Positions 12,920 through 24,756 of a DNA stretch of 64,000 bases are shown one piece after another. Made by a program: the position numbers and the translations under genes. Under the pieces are notes generated by a model. That model worked only from the letters and a program-made list of their open reading frames with translations, was not told where the DNA came from and made no database searches. Origin of the DNA: Phoronis australis (Eukaryota; Phoronida; Phoronidae); the NCBI GenBank assembly GCA_002633005.1, contig NMRA01000415.1:1-64000 (forward strand). Reading direction: 5' to 3'. The stretch's first letter is position 1, and each line of letters opens with the position of its first letter.

Positions 12920-13188
12920 TGCGGAACGATTGCAGACTCCGGAAAGAATTGATCTTTTGTTATTCAACGAGGCCACGATCATAAAATAAATAACACCTCG
13001 TGACAAGTAAGCTTGTGGAGTGTGGTCTTAATGCAACAGCTGTCAGTTCTTCTGAAGCCCGGAAGTGATCATGAAATCGACTAATTTACACTTTACGCCC
13101 ACACCTGGCTCGCTGCTGAATTTAAACGTAATTTGATTTGCACGTTCTATTCTACGGACAGTGCAAACTAAAAGAAACTTATTCTCAG

Positions 13189-13395
13189 AAACGCATGGAA
13201 CTTGAACGAAAAAGGCAGGACTGTGCTGTTGAAGTTCCACTACGTGCCTTGGAAGGGGCAACCGCTGATTCATCCGACCAAGCTTTGCAAGCGAGTGCTG
13301 GTCCGGCTGAAGAACAAGTTGGAAGAGTACTCGAAAGTTTTAGCAATTCAAAAAGCAATATCAACACAGATGTTGAAGTGCACGACAAAGTAGAA
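13189..13395 (+). CDS. Cassette exon A2 (207 nt, intact)
   Basis: Acceptor ATTCTCAG, 69 open codons, then a perfect GTAAGT donor; phase 0 at both ends. The product is hydrophilic and acidic, with RQDCAVEVPLRALEGAT near the start, a Ser/Ala/Gly-rich middle and KVE at the end. No known domain is recognised. Against A4 (22084-22290) it differs at about 21 of 207 bases, nearly all changing the amino acid, while the 165 bp of intron that follow differ at only about six. It may be a linker exon of the downstream caspase gene, which is inference. Confidence 0.55.
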
Positions 13396-13429
13396 GTAAG
13401 TGAAATTCCCTAAAAGACGACGAGTTTGT

Positions 13430-14640
13430 TTTTACTTGGCCAAATAACTTTCGCTAAGCATGTTGCTTTGCCATCAATGTTGATTTCATGGTGCTTTGAC
13501 ACTATTTTTTGTTCTTTTTATGCGCCAACATATTCATTTGTGCACGCATTATGCCGTCATTTCCGTCCGACGTCCGTCCGGCATCAGGAGTCCGGCGTCT
13601 GTTGCTTTATCTCCAAAACCTTTTGAGGTATGTTCAATGAAATTGTGCACGTGTTCCTATCATGGATGGAACGGCATGAGCGAAACTTTCGGACGGTTCC
13701 GACTACCGGTGCGGAGGAGCTTTACTAAGTTTAACAAGTGTATGACTATGATGTTGACAATGGACGAATACCGGTGACCACCCTACTGGCAATTTTAGGT
13801 TTTTAGACTTACGTCTGTATCTTCGTATTTTCGTAAAATTCGTCGTAGTTTGCGGCACCTACTGTACTACCAAATTTACTGTTTTTGCGTCTGTTTTTGG
13901 CGTCTATTCCTCTACCAACCACACCGCTTCCAGGATGATTGTGAAAATTGGCATGTATGTTTCTACTATGAAGACGACGGCTTACGATGACTTTCCGACG
14001 ACTTTGGTTTCTGTGGGTCCTGCTGCTGGCAGTTTCGTTTTTGGGGCCTATGCCTGTGTATACTAACTCGTTTGCATGATATTTATTAAAATTTTCAAGT
14101 GTATTTAGTTGATACTGACTGCGGACGACGACTCTTTTAGGAAATATCTGACAACCACTTTGCCCCTTGTGGCAATTTTATGTTTTTATGTTAACTATGT
14201 TTCTTCAAAAGTCCTCAACGGATTTTCAAAAAATTTTGAATATGAGCATAATATTGGGGAGGTGACACTATCCTCACGTTGTCTGAAAGAATTGCTATAT
14301 TTTTCGGCATGTAGTGGACAAATTTGTTGTTTTCGAGTTAGTTTTCCCACCCATGTCTCTGTCAACCAAACCTCTCATAAGATGGTTTTGAAAATTTACG
14401 TACATCTTCTCAGTTTAAAGAGGACGGCTGACAATGAGGACTTGCATACCGTGGCACCTCCTAGTGGTAGCTTTGCTTTGTTTAGCGCCCAATGCAGGAT
14501 CTTTATTTAATTTAGTATGTGATGCTAACGACAGACAACGGCGACTTTCAGGCGGTTCTGATAAACACTGTGTCCCCTAGGCGCTATTTCATTTTATCAT
14601 GTTTTCCTTTGCCTGGTTGTAGTTTCTCGTTAGATTTTCT
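13430..14640. repeat. Diverged tandem/dispersed repeat rich in GTCCG and GACGACGACT
   Basis: Related blocks of about 140-170 bp recur with motifs such as TCTCCAAAACC, GACGACGGCT and GGATCTTTATT, beginning in GTCCGACGTCCGTCCGG. The same family appears at 22450-23450, 28850-29700, 31130-32450, 38130-39430 and 44590-44960. Open frames in it, such as 14109-14510, have no coding support. Confidence 0.6.
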
Positions 14641-15889
14641 TTGAAATTTGGTGAAAAATCTTTCTATTGTTTTCCATTTTTGCATCATCAAGTGGCCATT
14701 TATAAACTACAAATACAATCTTAAAGTACACCATTTGCGGGGCATTCGTGGCCGCATTTAAACTCTCCCACTCGCTCTTGTTTTTGTTTGTCCGTACTCC
14801 ACATTGTACAGGTTGCATTTGTAGACTGATTCGTATGGAGTCTTCACAAAACCATTAGTAGTAGTAGACGCCTGCTGTTTTTCGTAATTTTTGAATTCAA
14901 ATGGCAGACATGTCCTCCATTTTGTCTTAGAATTCAGGTTCAACTGCTCATAGAGACGGTAATTTATGACGTAGGCAATTAAAAAACGGCACATTTATTG
15001 TTACTAACGTGTACTTCAAATACACTGGAAATCATTTACTTCCTGTTAAAGATAAAGGATATATCGACCATTGCATGCGACCCTCAATTTTGGAAAGGAA
15101 AGTTTTGTCCTGTAGAGAGTGCATTTTAGGACCAATTGCTTCCAAATATTTCATGTTGAAGTTTCATGTTGGATTTCGCACATTTTCATCCATTTTAACC
15201 CTCCTGCCGATTTGAATGAAAAGAGTAAATGACGTGGAATTTTGTGTGTAGATTCACTGAGGTATATTGTATCAAATGATTGGCAACAATTTCCTCTCAG
15301 ACTTACTGGTTTTGAGCCATTTGTCTTTGGAAATATTGAAAATTTTAAGGACTTTTGTTGAACTAATGCATCAGATAGAGTTTTGAAGGTTGTTTCTATT
15401 TGTCACAAACTTTAAATTATTTGAGATTTTCATTTGTCTAATGATTTTGCTGCACTTTTGGTGGTCTACCTTGCAATGAACAAGACTATAGCCTATTTCT
15501 TACTCCTTTAAGACAGCTTCTTTCGGCCCATGAATGTTATCATCGTGTTCATTATCGCCATTTTTATCATCAACTTCATCATCGTCATCATCATCTCCAC
15601 TGGGATATTTTCAGCTAATTTCACCAATACTCGCTACTCCGAGCGCTTTCATTGTATTCTTTATTTGATTTAATTCCCTGCAGTGTTAAGAACAATAATA
15701 CACTAGATTACAAAAATAGCGCATTTGCACCGTCTTTTTTGATAAGACCATTCATCATATCTCACACGTGTCACCGTTCTAAAATTCTACCGTCTTATCT
15801 TCTTGCTGTGTCCTATCAAATACTCTTTTCTATTTTACTCCTGCTTTTGTATCTGTCCATCATAAATACAAGTGTATCTTTGTTTACAG
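14641..15889. other. Intron-like sequence before B2
   Basis: No gene is seen. The block recurs at 23440-24678, 25270-26511 and, more diverged, 32600-33697, always ending at a B exon. It has a CAT/CTT-repeat stretch near 15540-15600 and a long pyrimidine tract next to the acceptor. Parts such as GGATATATCGACCATTGCAT are kept in every copy. Confidence 0.6.
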
Positions 15890-15967
15890 GAAAATGAAAC
15901 TGATTTCGACGTTTGCGAAGGACACAGTGGCATCGGCTATGTTAAGAAAATGAGGAATATATTAGAG
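15890..15967 (+). CDS. Cassette exon B2 (78 nt, intact)
   Basis: Pyrimidine tract and TGTTTACAG, 26 open codons, donor GTACCC; phase 0 at both ends. It reads ENETDFDVCEGHSGIGYVKK and ends MRNILE. It is nearly identical to B2' (24679) and B2'' (26512). The protein family is unknown. A single 80-bp-type unit follows in the intron before the junction with unit 2. Confidence 0.5.
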
Positions 15968-16348
15968 GTACCCAATAAATAACTGTGCAATGGTAAAGAT
16001 AGACTAATATCATCTGGTCGCATTTTTATGAACTGGCGCCACCTGTTCGACAACTGATCTGCTTAAGCGTCAGTTGAAGTTGTGTTCAATCCAATAAGCA
16101 AATTCTTATTAAAACCACAGTTCACGTATTTGTAAAATTGCTTCCAACTTGTTCTGCACTTGGATGTGGAATCAATTCTGACTTGGCACAGAGCTGATCC
16201 TTTGTTGATCGACAATACCACGATATGACTACATAAAATATCACGTCATGAAAAGGTAGCTTGTAGAGCCTGGCCTTAAACCAATTACCGTCAGAGTTCT
16301 TTTGAAGCCAGTCACATTCAAATTGTCTAAGTAACAATTTACGCAAAC

Positions 16349-16563
16349 CTTCGATTCATGTATAAATATTTCCAATTACTCATTTGCAAACCTTCGATTC
16401 ATGTATAACTATTTCCAATTACTCATTTGCAAACCTTCGATTCATGTAGAACTATTTCCAATTACTCATTTGCAAACCTTCGATTCATGTATGACTATTT
16501 CCAATTACTCATTCGCAAACTTTCGATTCATGTATAACTATTTCCAATTACTCATTCGCAATC
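16349..16563. repeat. 43-bp minisatellite, 5 copies (unit 2)
   Basis: Units start at 16349, 16392, 16435, 16478 and 16521. Homologous to the seven-copy array at 564-866. Confidence 0.9.
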
Positions 16564-16977
16564 CTGAAACATGTTCAACTTGCATACACATAATCACAGT
16601 GCATTGATTCGTTAACTGTAGAGCAGTTCACCTGGCGGTGTTGTTATCGCCTAGCGAATGCTTACACTTCTGTAGCTTCGAATAGATTTCTACCAGCCGA
16701 CATGGATAGGAGTAAATTGGAAACATTTCCTTAGCGAGATTGACGGCTCTGTAACAAATTGGTAAACGATGACGTGTGTTAAAATTTATTGTTAAATGAA
16801 AAGTACTGAAAATATATCAATCGTTAAATAATACTTTAACGTGGATGATCGATTTTTAGTACATATGGAATATTTGTGCATTTTTCTTTGAACAAACAGA
16901 TTACATTACATTTTTTATGATGTCGATTTTCTTCTTGCACTTTTCTGACCCAGGCAAATACATTTGTTTAGAAGCTG

Positions 16978-18224
16978 GTGGATATAATGATGCCTTTAAC
17001 TTTATTTGCTAAACTGCTAGCTCTACCAGTACTTGCAGATCTCAGCAGACATCTTGTCCCAATGCAAGTGACAGATCTGATTGAAAAATACCAGAATACG
17101 GCAAACAGTGGGCTCTGTGTGAGAACGCAGACTGTTCGTTTTTCTATTAATCGAGTCTTCTGGGTCCCGAACAAACTGCAGTGGGTCTTCAAGACCTCCT
17201 GAGCTTTTAGTCAAACACCTTGATAAAGGGACAATTCTCCCATATTCACCGCTGAGTTGGAAACTGACCCATAAAAACATACTTAAATGTAGTTCCATCT
17301 GTTTTAACAGTTGGGGAGACCCTCCTTAGCCAGTTTCAAATAATCTGTTGATGGATTTAGAAAACAATTCCTATGATCTGCAGGTGAAAACTATTCCACA
17401 GGTGTTCCACTATAAACTCTAGCTAGGACCCACTAACCTCATGTTGCAGTTTGGCAAACAGGTGTTTTGTCAACTTGCAACATTGTGAATTGATGTGTGA
17501 AAGAAATTAATCGCACATAGGCGAGTTATTGCCACATTTGGGTATTGCTTGTTAGTCTATTTCCCCGATTGGGGTCCAGAGGATCGTACAATGTTGCTAG
17601 AGTGTAAAGGCAATTCCACCATTTCCACCCAAGATTATAGTCACTGCTTTGTATTATATAACAATTTTGATCACTCGTACATTATACGAAGCGGACTTGG
17701 ACACTGACAAGTGGTGCTTCGATTTGTGTCGCAGTCAAAACTCAGACGGCACGTTGATATTCTCAACGTTCCCTCTCAAACGTGTTAGATCCAAAAGTGG
17801 CCACAGACTTACTAAGTCCTACTTGGCAGTCTTTGGCCTCCAGTTTATATTTCAATTCGAACACAAATATTTTGAGAATTCGAGTAAAGTGTGAAGTTTA
17901 CAAGAAAGGTAATAGGATGTTAAGAAATATCCCACGAAATATCCACTTACACCTCTGGTTCGCTTGGTACATTTAAATCAATGGAAACAGCGGATTTTGA
18001 AGTAGATCATCACGATTTTTGTAGTTGTTTAACTTTTTTTAAAAATAAAATTCCAAGAAAACTTACCTCTTGCACTGTGGCCCACGCTTTCTAATCTCTA
18101 AATTCAGATACACTCCGATTGGCACTCAAACTTTCTCGTTGTTTATCAGGCTAAAACCGAAGTTCAAGTTGGCGGGCATTACAGGTATTATATCGTTTTC
18201 GTAAAATCCCTTACTTTCGAACGC
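16978..18224. other. Non-coding duplicate of 1275-2500
   Basis: Short overlapping frames on both strands (16978-17202 plus, 17023-17298 minus) are open in both copies. The third pair of frames (1751-2011 and its copy) is broken here by a small deletion near 17480. Substitutions show no codon pattern and I see no splice sites that would make a gene, so I leave it as non-coding. Confidence 0.5.
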
Positions 18225-18690
18225 GTAACTTATGGGATGATCAACTCGAGTTGAAGGCAATGTGTATACTTGCGTTACTTTTGAATGCGCAACTTACGGG
18301 ATTGTCAACTCGAGTTGAAGGCAATAAGTATACTTGCACTGAATTCGAATGCACAACTTATGGGCTGGTCAACTCGAGTTGAAGGCAATGTGTACAGTTG
18401 CGCTACTTTTGAATGCGCAACTTATGGGGTGGTCAACTCGAGTTAAAGGCAGTGAGTACACTTGCACTAATTTCGAATGCACAACTTATGGGCTGGTCAA
18501 CTCGAGTTGAAGGCAATGTGTACAGTTGCGCTACTTTTGAATGCGCAACTTATGGGGTGGTCAACTCGAGTTAAAGGCAGTGAGTACACTTGCACTAATT
18601 TCGAATGCACAACTTATGGGATGGTCAACTCGAGTTGAAGCAATGTGTACACTAGCGCTAATTTCGAATGCTCAAATTATGGGATGGCCA
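18225..18690. repeat. 64-bp palindrome-bearing tandem repeat (unit 2)
   Basis: Homologous to 2510-2945 but with its own arrangement: two pairs of units (about 18360-18470 and 18490-18600) are identical two-unit blocks, which shows recent higher-order duplication. Most units keep the CAACTCGAGTTG core; two read CAACTCGAGTTA. Confidence 0.85.
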
Positions 18691-18752
18691 ACGCCAAAAC
18701 CTGAGTCGTTTTAATGATTTGATGATGATTATGATGTTCTTGTTGGCGACAA

Positions 18753-19222
18753 CTTATTAAGCGCGTTTTCGCATCACGCTGCTTTACACACCTCAACTAC
18801 AGGGTCCATATACTATTCTAGTCTTAAAGTAGCATGTGTATTCGATTAAAGTAAAACAACGGAAATATTAGCTGCCTAACTAAGATGATGTCTTATACAA
18901 GTTGTTTTGAAATTAAGCAGTTCGTGGTCGTGTTATCAAAAATACGTGGCGCCTACAATGAATATTTTGGAGGTTTGAACATAAGTCGTATAAATAATGG
19001 CGTAGTCATCTGCGCATAAGATTTGTGAAAATCATGATCTGTGCAAAAAGGCGCAATTTTGTAGAAATAACTCAGCCACTGTTTTGAGGCGTGAATCCAA
19101 TTTTTCATTTTTGAGGAATCCAAAAACATTGCATTTTAGGTTTGACATTACAGTTAAAAAGTGATTTGACGGAAGGGAAGTAGACTTCACCAGTGTTGAC
19201 ATTTGCCCTTAAGTTGACTAGG
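18753..19222. repeat. Direct repeat R, hybrid copy
   Basis: The 5' part follows copy 1 (TTCGCATCACGCTGC, as at 3019), while the 3' part follows copy 2 (GGAAGGGAAGTAGACTTCACC, as at 9279 within 20 bp). The switch lies near 19130-19140. Confidence 0.75.
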
Positions 19223-19478
19223 ACGATTTTTTGACTCTAGGTACCTACATGTACATGTACGTGGTGAGAGTGATTGTACAAAGTCGCTATTCTCCATACT
19301 ATACGAAAAAGCCCATTCCAGTTAAATCAAAACGTAAAACTTGTTTATCAGATCTCACATGTCATAATTGCTTGGGTTCAACAATTCTACCGCCATATTT
19401 TCCTCTTGCTGTGTCCCATCATTTTACTCCTGTTTTAGCAGTAGCCCATCACAAATATAAGTGTGTCTATGTTTACAG

Positions 19479-19562
19479 GACAATAAAACTGCTTTCGACG
19501 TCTGCGGGAAATACTGTAGTAATGACAACGATGATGTTGAGAGAACGAAGACTATCCTTAAG
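19479..19562 (+). CDS. Cassette exon B1' (84 nt, intact)
   Basis: TTTACAG acceptor, 28 codons, donor GTACCA; phase 0 at both ends. It reads DNKTAFDVCGKYCSNDNDDV. Against B1, Glu-Arg has become Lys-Tyr and one Tyr has become Asp, with two synonymous changes. The family is unknown. Confidence 0.5.
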
Positions 19563-19594
19563 GTACCAAATAAACGACAGTGGGTCAAAAACGT

Positions 19595-19916
19595 GTTAAT
19601 ACTGTGCAATGGTAACGATATACTATTATCATCTGGTCATACATTCATGAGGTGGTGCCACCTGTTTGTCACGTGTTAATACTGTGCAATGGTAACGATA
19701 GACTATTTTCATCTGGTCATACATTCATGAGGTGGAGCCACCTGTTTGTCACGTGTTAATACTGTGCAATGGTAACGATAGACTATTATCATCTGGTCAT
19801 ACATTCATGAGGTGGAGCCACCTGTTTGTCACGTGTTAATACTGTGCAATGGTAACGATAGACTATTATCATCTGGTCATACATTCATGAGGTGGTGCCA
19901 CCTGTTTGTCAACAGG
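19595..19916. repeat. 80-bp tandem repeat, 4 copies (unit 2)
   Basis: Units start at 19595, 19675, 19755 and 19835, equivalent to the five-copy array at 9711. Confidence 0.9.
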
Positions 19917-20262
19917 TACAATAAGCCTCAATCAACTCGTGTTCAGTCCAATAATCAATTTTTGACTAGGACCACAGTCGACGTATTTGATTTCTGACTT
20001 TGCCTAGAGCTGATGTTTTGTTAATCAACGAGACCACTTTCGGCCTTCATAAAATATCGCGCCTTTTGACATGCCAGCTTGTAGAGCCTGGTCCCAAACC
20101 AACGACTGTCAGCATTATTCTGAAGCCCTGAACTGATCGTCATCTAGACTAAGAAACAGTTTGAGCCCCAATATTAGTCGCTACTGAAATTTTATTTATT
20201 TACGTTAGCACGTTATACTAAAACGACAGTCTGATTAAAAGATATTCGAAACTCACTTCCAG

Positions 20263-20475
20263 AAACACATGAAACTGCAACTGGAACGACAAAGGCAAGG
20301 CTGTGCTTTTGAAGTTCGACATCCTGCCACGGAAGGAGCGACCTCGGGTTCACCTGACCAAACTTTAGTAGCAAATGCTGGTCCGACTGATGAACAGGTT
20401 GGTACAGTATTCGACAGTTTTACGAAATCAAAAGGGAAAACCACCCCGTAGGCCGAGGAGGACGGCATCCTGGAA
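20263..20475 (+). pseudogene. Cassette exon A1', broken
   Basis: Same structure and same two defects as A1: a TAG codon and the donor lost by one missing G. It is almost identical to A1. Confidence 0.7.
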
Positions 20476-20764
20476 TAAGTGATGTTCCGTCTGCAGCCAT
20501 ATCAACAATAATGCAGTAGATTACAAAAATAACGTATCTGCATAGTCTCATCTGTTACATGTAATAACAAATGGCATTTCGCATTTCATGTTCAAAAATG
20601 TCCGCTCCTCCCAACTGACACAATTTCTCATGCCGTGCTAAAGAAAATAATCTTAAACAGTAAAAGCGTCACACCCTCCTCAACAGGTGATGTTTCGTTC
20701 AATCAAACTATGTTGGTAGATGTAGCAGATGCTTCAATACCTGTTATCACAATGTCAGCCAATA

Positions 20765-21741
20765 TTTGATGATTAAGGAGAATCTTAATGTTACGTCATG
20801 TTTCTTCCAAATCTCCTATGAAAACCAACAATATTTGAGGTATAAAACTGTTAAGCTGTTATTTTCTATTTCACACTCCAGTTTGTTTTGGGTAATTCTA
20901 GTCAAAGCAATTCTTTCATTTGCTCTCATGGAATATTGTCGACTTTGGGATGTTTTTCTTACGAAACATCAGTCTATTTTTCTGTGTTACACCTAACCCG
21001 TGGTTATTGAGGAGATTCCCCTGACAATACTCACCTAAAACATTCAATTTTTTCTGCAGTCCCTAACCACTATTGGAAAGTGACCTAATCATCAGCAAAC
21101 AGCAAATGCAATAAATCAGCTGATCCCATGCAAATTTCCTCACCGCCTCCACATTTTAATTCTTGCACTAAATCACTTATAAATAATGCAAAATAAACGG
21201 AAACGGTGATAGCTGAGAGCCTTGTCTTAGACCATTCTGACAGTGAAAGAACAGCGTATAGCTCCCATTATCCAATCTCACGCACGCTTTTACTTCCGCG
21301 TAAATTGTTTTGATTATCCTATACATCTCACCTACTATGTGATTGTTCTTTAATTTCAAACATAATACAAGTCTATAGATACTATCAAAAGCTACTTTAA
21401 AAGTCACAAGCACAACAGAATCTATCATTCTCTCGTGACAAGTATTTAATTATCAATGTATATCACTCAAATATGTGATCCACTGTACTGTAAATGTAAT
21501 CTTTCCTAGACCCAGATTGAGGCATAGCAATAACGTTTTCTCTTTCACACTACTTATGAAGTCGTTGGCATAATTTTTCTCGAAACTTTTGGCTGTGATT
21601 TGCACGATCGAAATTGTTCTGAAATTTTCAGGGAGATTGGCCCCGACCTAAAATATTAGTACTTTACTAAATTTTATCTATTCGTTTGGAAACAGTCCAT
21701 TAAAAAAAAAAACAGTTATATGGATGAAACAGCAAGTACCA
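20765..21741 (-). mobile_element. LINE fragment, degenerate, copy 2
   Basis: Duplicate of the fragment at 10960-12640, cut off at 21741 by the 990-bp loss. It keeps the reverse transcriptase stretch ACVRLDNGSYTLFF followed by GLRQGSQLSPF. After a frameshift comes DLVQELK and, at 21088-21099, the catalytic FADD motif, followed directly by a stop. This second fragment confirms the family call. It cannot be active. Confidence 0.8.
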
Positions 21742-21941
21742 TGCGGAGCGATTGCAGACTCCGGAAAGAATTGATCTTTTGTTATTCAACGAGACCACGA
21801 TCCTTGCATAAAATAAATAACACCTCGTGACAAGTAAGCTTGTGGAGTGTGGTCTTAATGCAACGGCTGTCAGTTCTTCTGAAGCCCGGAAGTGATCATC
21901 AAATCGACTAAGTTACACTTTACGCCCAGACCTGACTCGCT

Positions 21942-21942
21942 N
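21942..21942. other. Single N: contig join
   Basis: The left side ends inside the intron that leads to an A exon and the right side starts at an A exon. About 80 bp present at 13105-13188 are missing. The join probably has an arbitrary gap size. Confidence 0.8.
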
Positions 21943-22040
21943 GAAACACTTGGAACTGGAACGACAAAGGCAGGACTCTGCTGTTGAAGTTCCACCACGT
22001 GCCTTGGAAGGGGCAACCGCTGGATCTTCCAACCAAACTA
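21943..22040 (+). pseudogene. Cassette exon A3, 5' fragment fused to intron
   Basis: The first 33 or so codons of an A exon (KHLELERQRQDSAVEVPPRA) run without a break into the intron sequence that normally precedes an A exon (GAGTCCGATTAAGAGATATT), followed directly by A4. The rest of the exon, its donor and an intron are missing. The frame stays open across the junction to 22288, but only by chance. It could be a real partial duplication or an error next to the N at 21942. Confidence 0.6.
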
Positions 22041-22083
22041 TAAAAGAGAGTCCGATTAAGAGATATTCGAAACTTACTTCCAG

Positions 22084-22290
22084 AAACACTTGGAACTGGA
22101 ACGACAAAGGCAGGACTGTGCTGCTGAAGTTTTACCACGTGCCTTGGAAGGAGCAACCGCTGGTTCATCCGACCAAACTTTGCAAGCGAGTGCTGGTCCG
22201 ACTGAAGAACATGTTGGCACAGTACTTGAAAGTTTTAGCAAATCAAAAGGCAATACCAACACAGAGGGTGAAGTGCACGACAAAGTAGAA
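22084..22290 (+). CDS. Cassette exon A4 (207 nt, intact)
   Basis: ACTTCCAG acceptor, 69 open codons, GTAAGT donor; phase 0 at both ends. It reads KHLELERQRQDCAAEVLPRA, then a variable Ser/Thr/Gly-rich middle and GEVHDKVE at the end. The family is unknown. It lies in the position of A2 in unit 2 but is more different from A2 than the introns after it, so either fast exon change or exchange with another copy has occurred. Confidence 0.55.
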
Positions 22291-22449
22291 GTAAGTGAAA
22301 TTCCCTAAAAGATGGAGAGTTTGTTTTTACTTGGCCAAATAACTTTCGCTAAGTATGTTGCTTTGCCATCAATGTTGATTTCATGGTGCTTCGACACTAT
22401 TTTTTGTTCTTTTTATGCGCCAACATATTCATTTGTGCACACATTATGC

Positions 22450-23450
22450 CGTCATTTCCGGCATGAGCGAAACTTTCGGACGGTTCCGATTACCGGTGCG
22501 GAGGAGCTTTACTAAGTTTAACAAGTGTATGACTATGATGTTGACAATGGACGAATACCGGTGACCACCCTACTGGCAATTTTAGGTTTTTACACTTACG
22601 TCTGTATCTTCGTATTTTCGTAAAATTCGTCGTAGTTTGCGGCACCTACTGTACTACCAAATTTACTGTTTTTGCGTGTGTTTTTGGCGTCCATTCCTCT
22701 ACCAACCACACCGCTTCCAGGATGATTGTGAAAATTGCCATGTATGTTTCTACTATGAAGACGACGGCTTACGATGACTTTCCGACGACTTTGGTTTCTG
22801 TGGGTCCTGCCGCTGGCAGTTTAGTTTTTTGCGCCTATGCCTGTGTATACTAACTCGTTTGCATGATATTTATTAAAATGTTCTAGTGTATTTAGTTGAT
22901 ACTGACTACGGACGACGACTCTTTTAGGAAAGATCTGACAACCACTTTGCCCCTTGTGGCAAATTTAATTTTTTTACGTTTACTATGTAGCTTCAAAAGT
23001 CCTCAGCGTATTTTCACAAAATTTTGAATATGAGCATAATATTGGTGAGGTGACACTATCCTCACGTTGTCGGAAAGAATTGCTATATTTTTCGGCATGT
23101 AGTGGACAAATTTGTTGTTTTCGAGTTAGTTTTTCCACCCATGTCTCTGTCAACCAAACCTCTCTAAAGATGGTTTTGAAAATTAACGTCATCTTCTCAG
23201 TTTAAAGAGGACGGCTGACAATGAGGACTTGCATACCGTGGCACCTCCTAGTGGTAGCTTTGCTTTGTTTAGCGCCCAATGCAGGATCTTTATTTAATTT
23301 AGTAAGTGATGCTAACGACAGACAACGGCGACTTTCAGGCGGTTCTGAGAAACACTCTGTCCCCTAGGCGCTATTTCATTTTTTCATGTTTTCGTTTGCC
23401 TGGTTGTAGTTTCACGTTAGATTTTCTTTGAAATTTTGTGAAAAATCTTT
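22450..23450. repeat. GACGACGACT-type diverged repeat (unit 2)
   Basis: Duplicate of 13560-14640. A stretch near 22460 that in unit 1 holds GTCCGACGTCCGTCCGG and about 110 bp more is missing. No gene is seen. Confidence 0.6.
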
Positions 23451-24678
23451 CTACTGGTTTCCATTTTTGCATCATCAAGTGGCCATTTATAAACTACAAA
23501 AACAATCCTAAAAGTACACCATTTGCGGCGCATGTGTGGCCGCATTTAAACTCTCCCACTCGCTCTTGTTTTGGTTTGTCAGTACTCCACATTGTACAGG
23601 TTGCATTTGTAGACTGATTCGTATGGAGTCTTCACAAAACCATTAGTAGTAGCAGACGCCTGCTGTTTTTCGTAATTTTTGAATTCAAATGGCAGACATG
23701 GCCTCCATTTTGTCTTAGATTTCAGGTTCAACTGCTCATAGAGACGGTAATTTGTGACGTAGGCAATTAAAAAACGGCACATTTATTGTTACTAACGTGT
23801 ACTTCAAATACACTGGAAATCATTTACTTCCTGTTAAAGATAAAGGATATATCGACCATTGCATGCGACCCTCAATTTTGGAAAGGAAAGTTTTGTCCTG
23901 TAGAGAGTGCATTTTAGGACCAATTGCTTCCAAATATTTCATGTTGAAGTTTCATGTTGGATTTCGCGCATTTTCATCCATTTTTAACCCTCCTGCCGAT
24001 TTGAATGAAAAGAGTAAATGACGTGGAATTTTGTGTGTAGATTCACTGAGGTATATTGTATCAAATGATTGGCAACAATTTCCTCTCAGAGTTACTGGTT
24101 TTGAGCTATTTGTCTTTGGAAATATTGACATTTTTATGGACTTTTGTTGAACTAATGCATCAGATAGAGTTTTGAAGGTTGTTTCTATTTGTCACAAATT
24201 TTGAATTATTTGAGATTTTCATTTGTCTTATGATTTTGCTGCACTTTTGGTGGTCTACCTTGCAATGAACAAGACTATAGCCTATTTCTTACTCCTTTCA
24301 GACAGCTTCTTTCGGCCCATGAATGTTTTCATCGTGTTCATTATCGCCATTTTAATCATCAACTTCATCATCGTCATCATCATCTCCACTGGGATATTTT
24401 CAGCTAATTTCACCAATACTCGCTACTCCGAGAGCTTTCATTGTATTCTTTATTTGATTTAATTCCCTGCAGTGTTAAGAACAATAATACACTAGATTAC
24501 AAAAATAGCGCATTTGCACCGTCTTTTTTGTTAAGACCATTCATCATATCTCACACGTGTCACCGTTCTAAAATTCTACCGTCTTATCTTCTTGCTGTGT
24601 CCTATCAAACTCTCTTTTTTATTTTACTCCTGTTTTTGTATCTGTCCATCATAAATACAAGTGTATCTTTGTTTACAG

Positions 24679-24756
24679 GAAAATGAAACTGCTTTCGACG
24701 TTTGCGAAGGACACAGTGGCATCGGCTATGTTAAGAGAATAAGGAATATATTAGAG
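24679..24756 (+). CDS. Cassette exon B2' (78 nt, intact)
   Basis: TTTACAG acceptor, 26 open codons, donor GTACCC, phase 0 at both ends. It reads ENETAFDVCEGHSGIGYVKR and ends IRNILE. It differs from B2 by three amino acids. The family is unknown. Confidence 0.5.

Larger units (their letters stand above)
564..16340. repeat. Segmental duplication unit 1 (long form)
   Basis: This block is collinear with 16349-25129. The matching pieces are 564-3480 with 16349-19222, 9325-11929 with 19222-21741, and 12921-16340 with 21745-25129. Sampled stretches agree at roughly 95-98%. Unit 1 also holds two segments that unit 2 lacks: about 3.48-8.86 kb, bounded by direct repeats, and about 11.93-12.92 kb. It contains exons B1, A1 (broken), A2 and B2 and a LINE fragment. 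Confidence 0.85.

Noticed and set aside
14109-14510. 133-residue plus-strand frame
   Set aside because: It lies in the GACGACGACT-type repeat, and the unit 2 copy (22900 on) breaks the frame.
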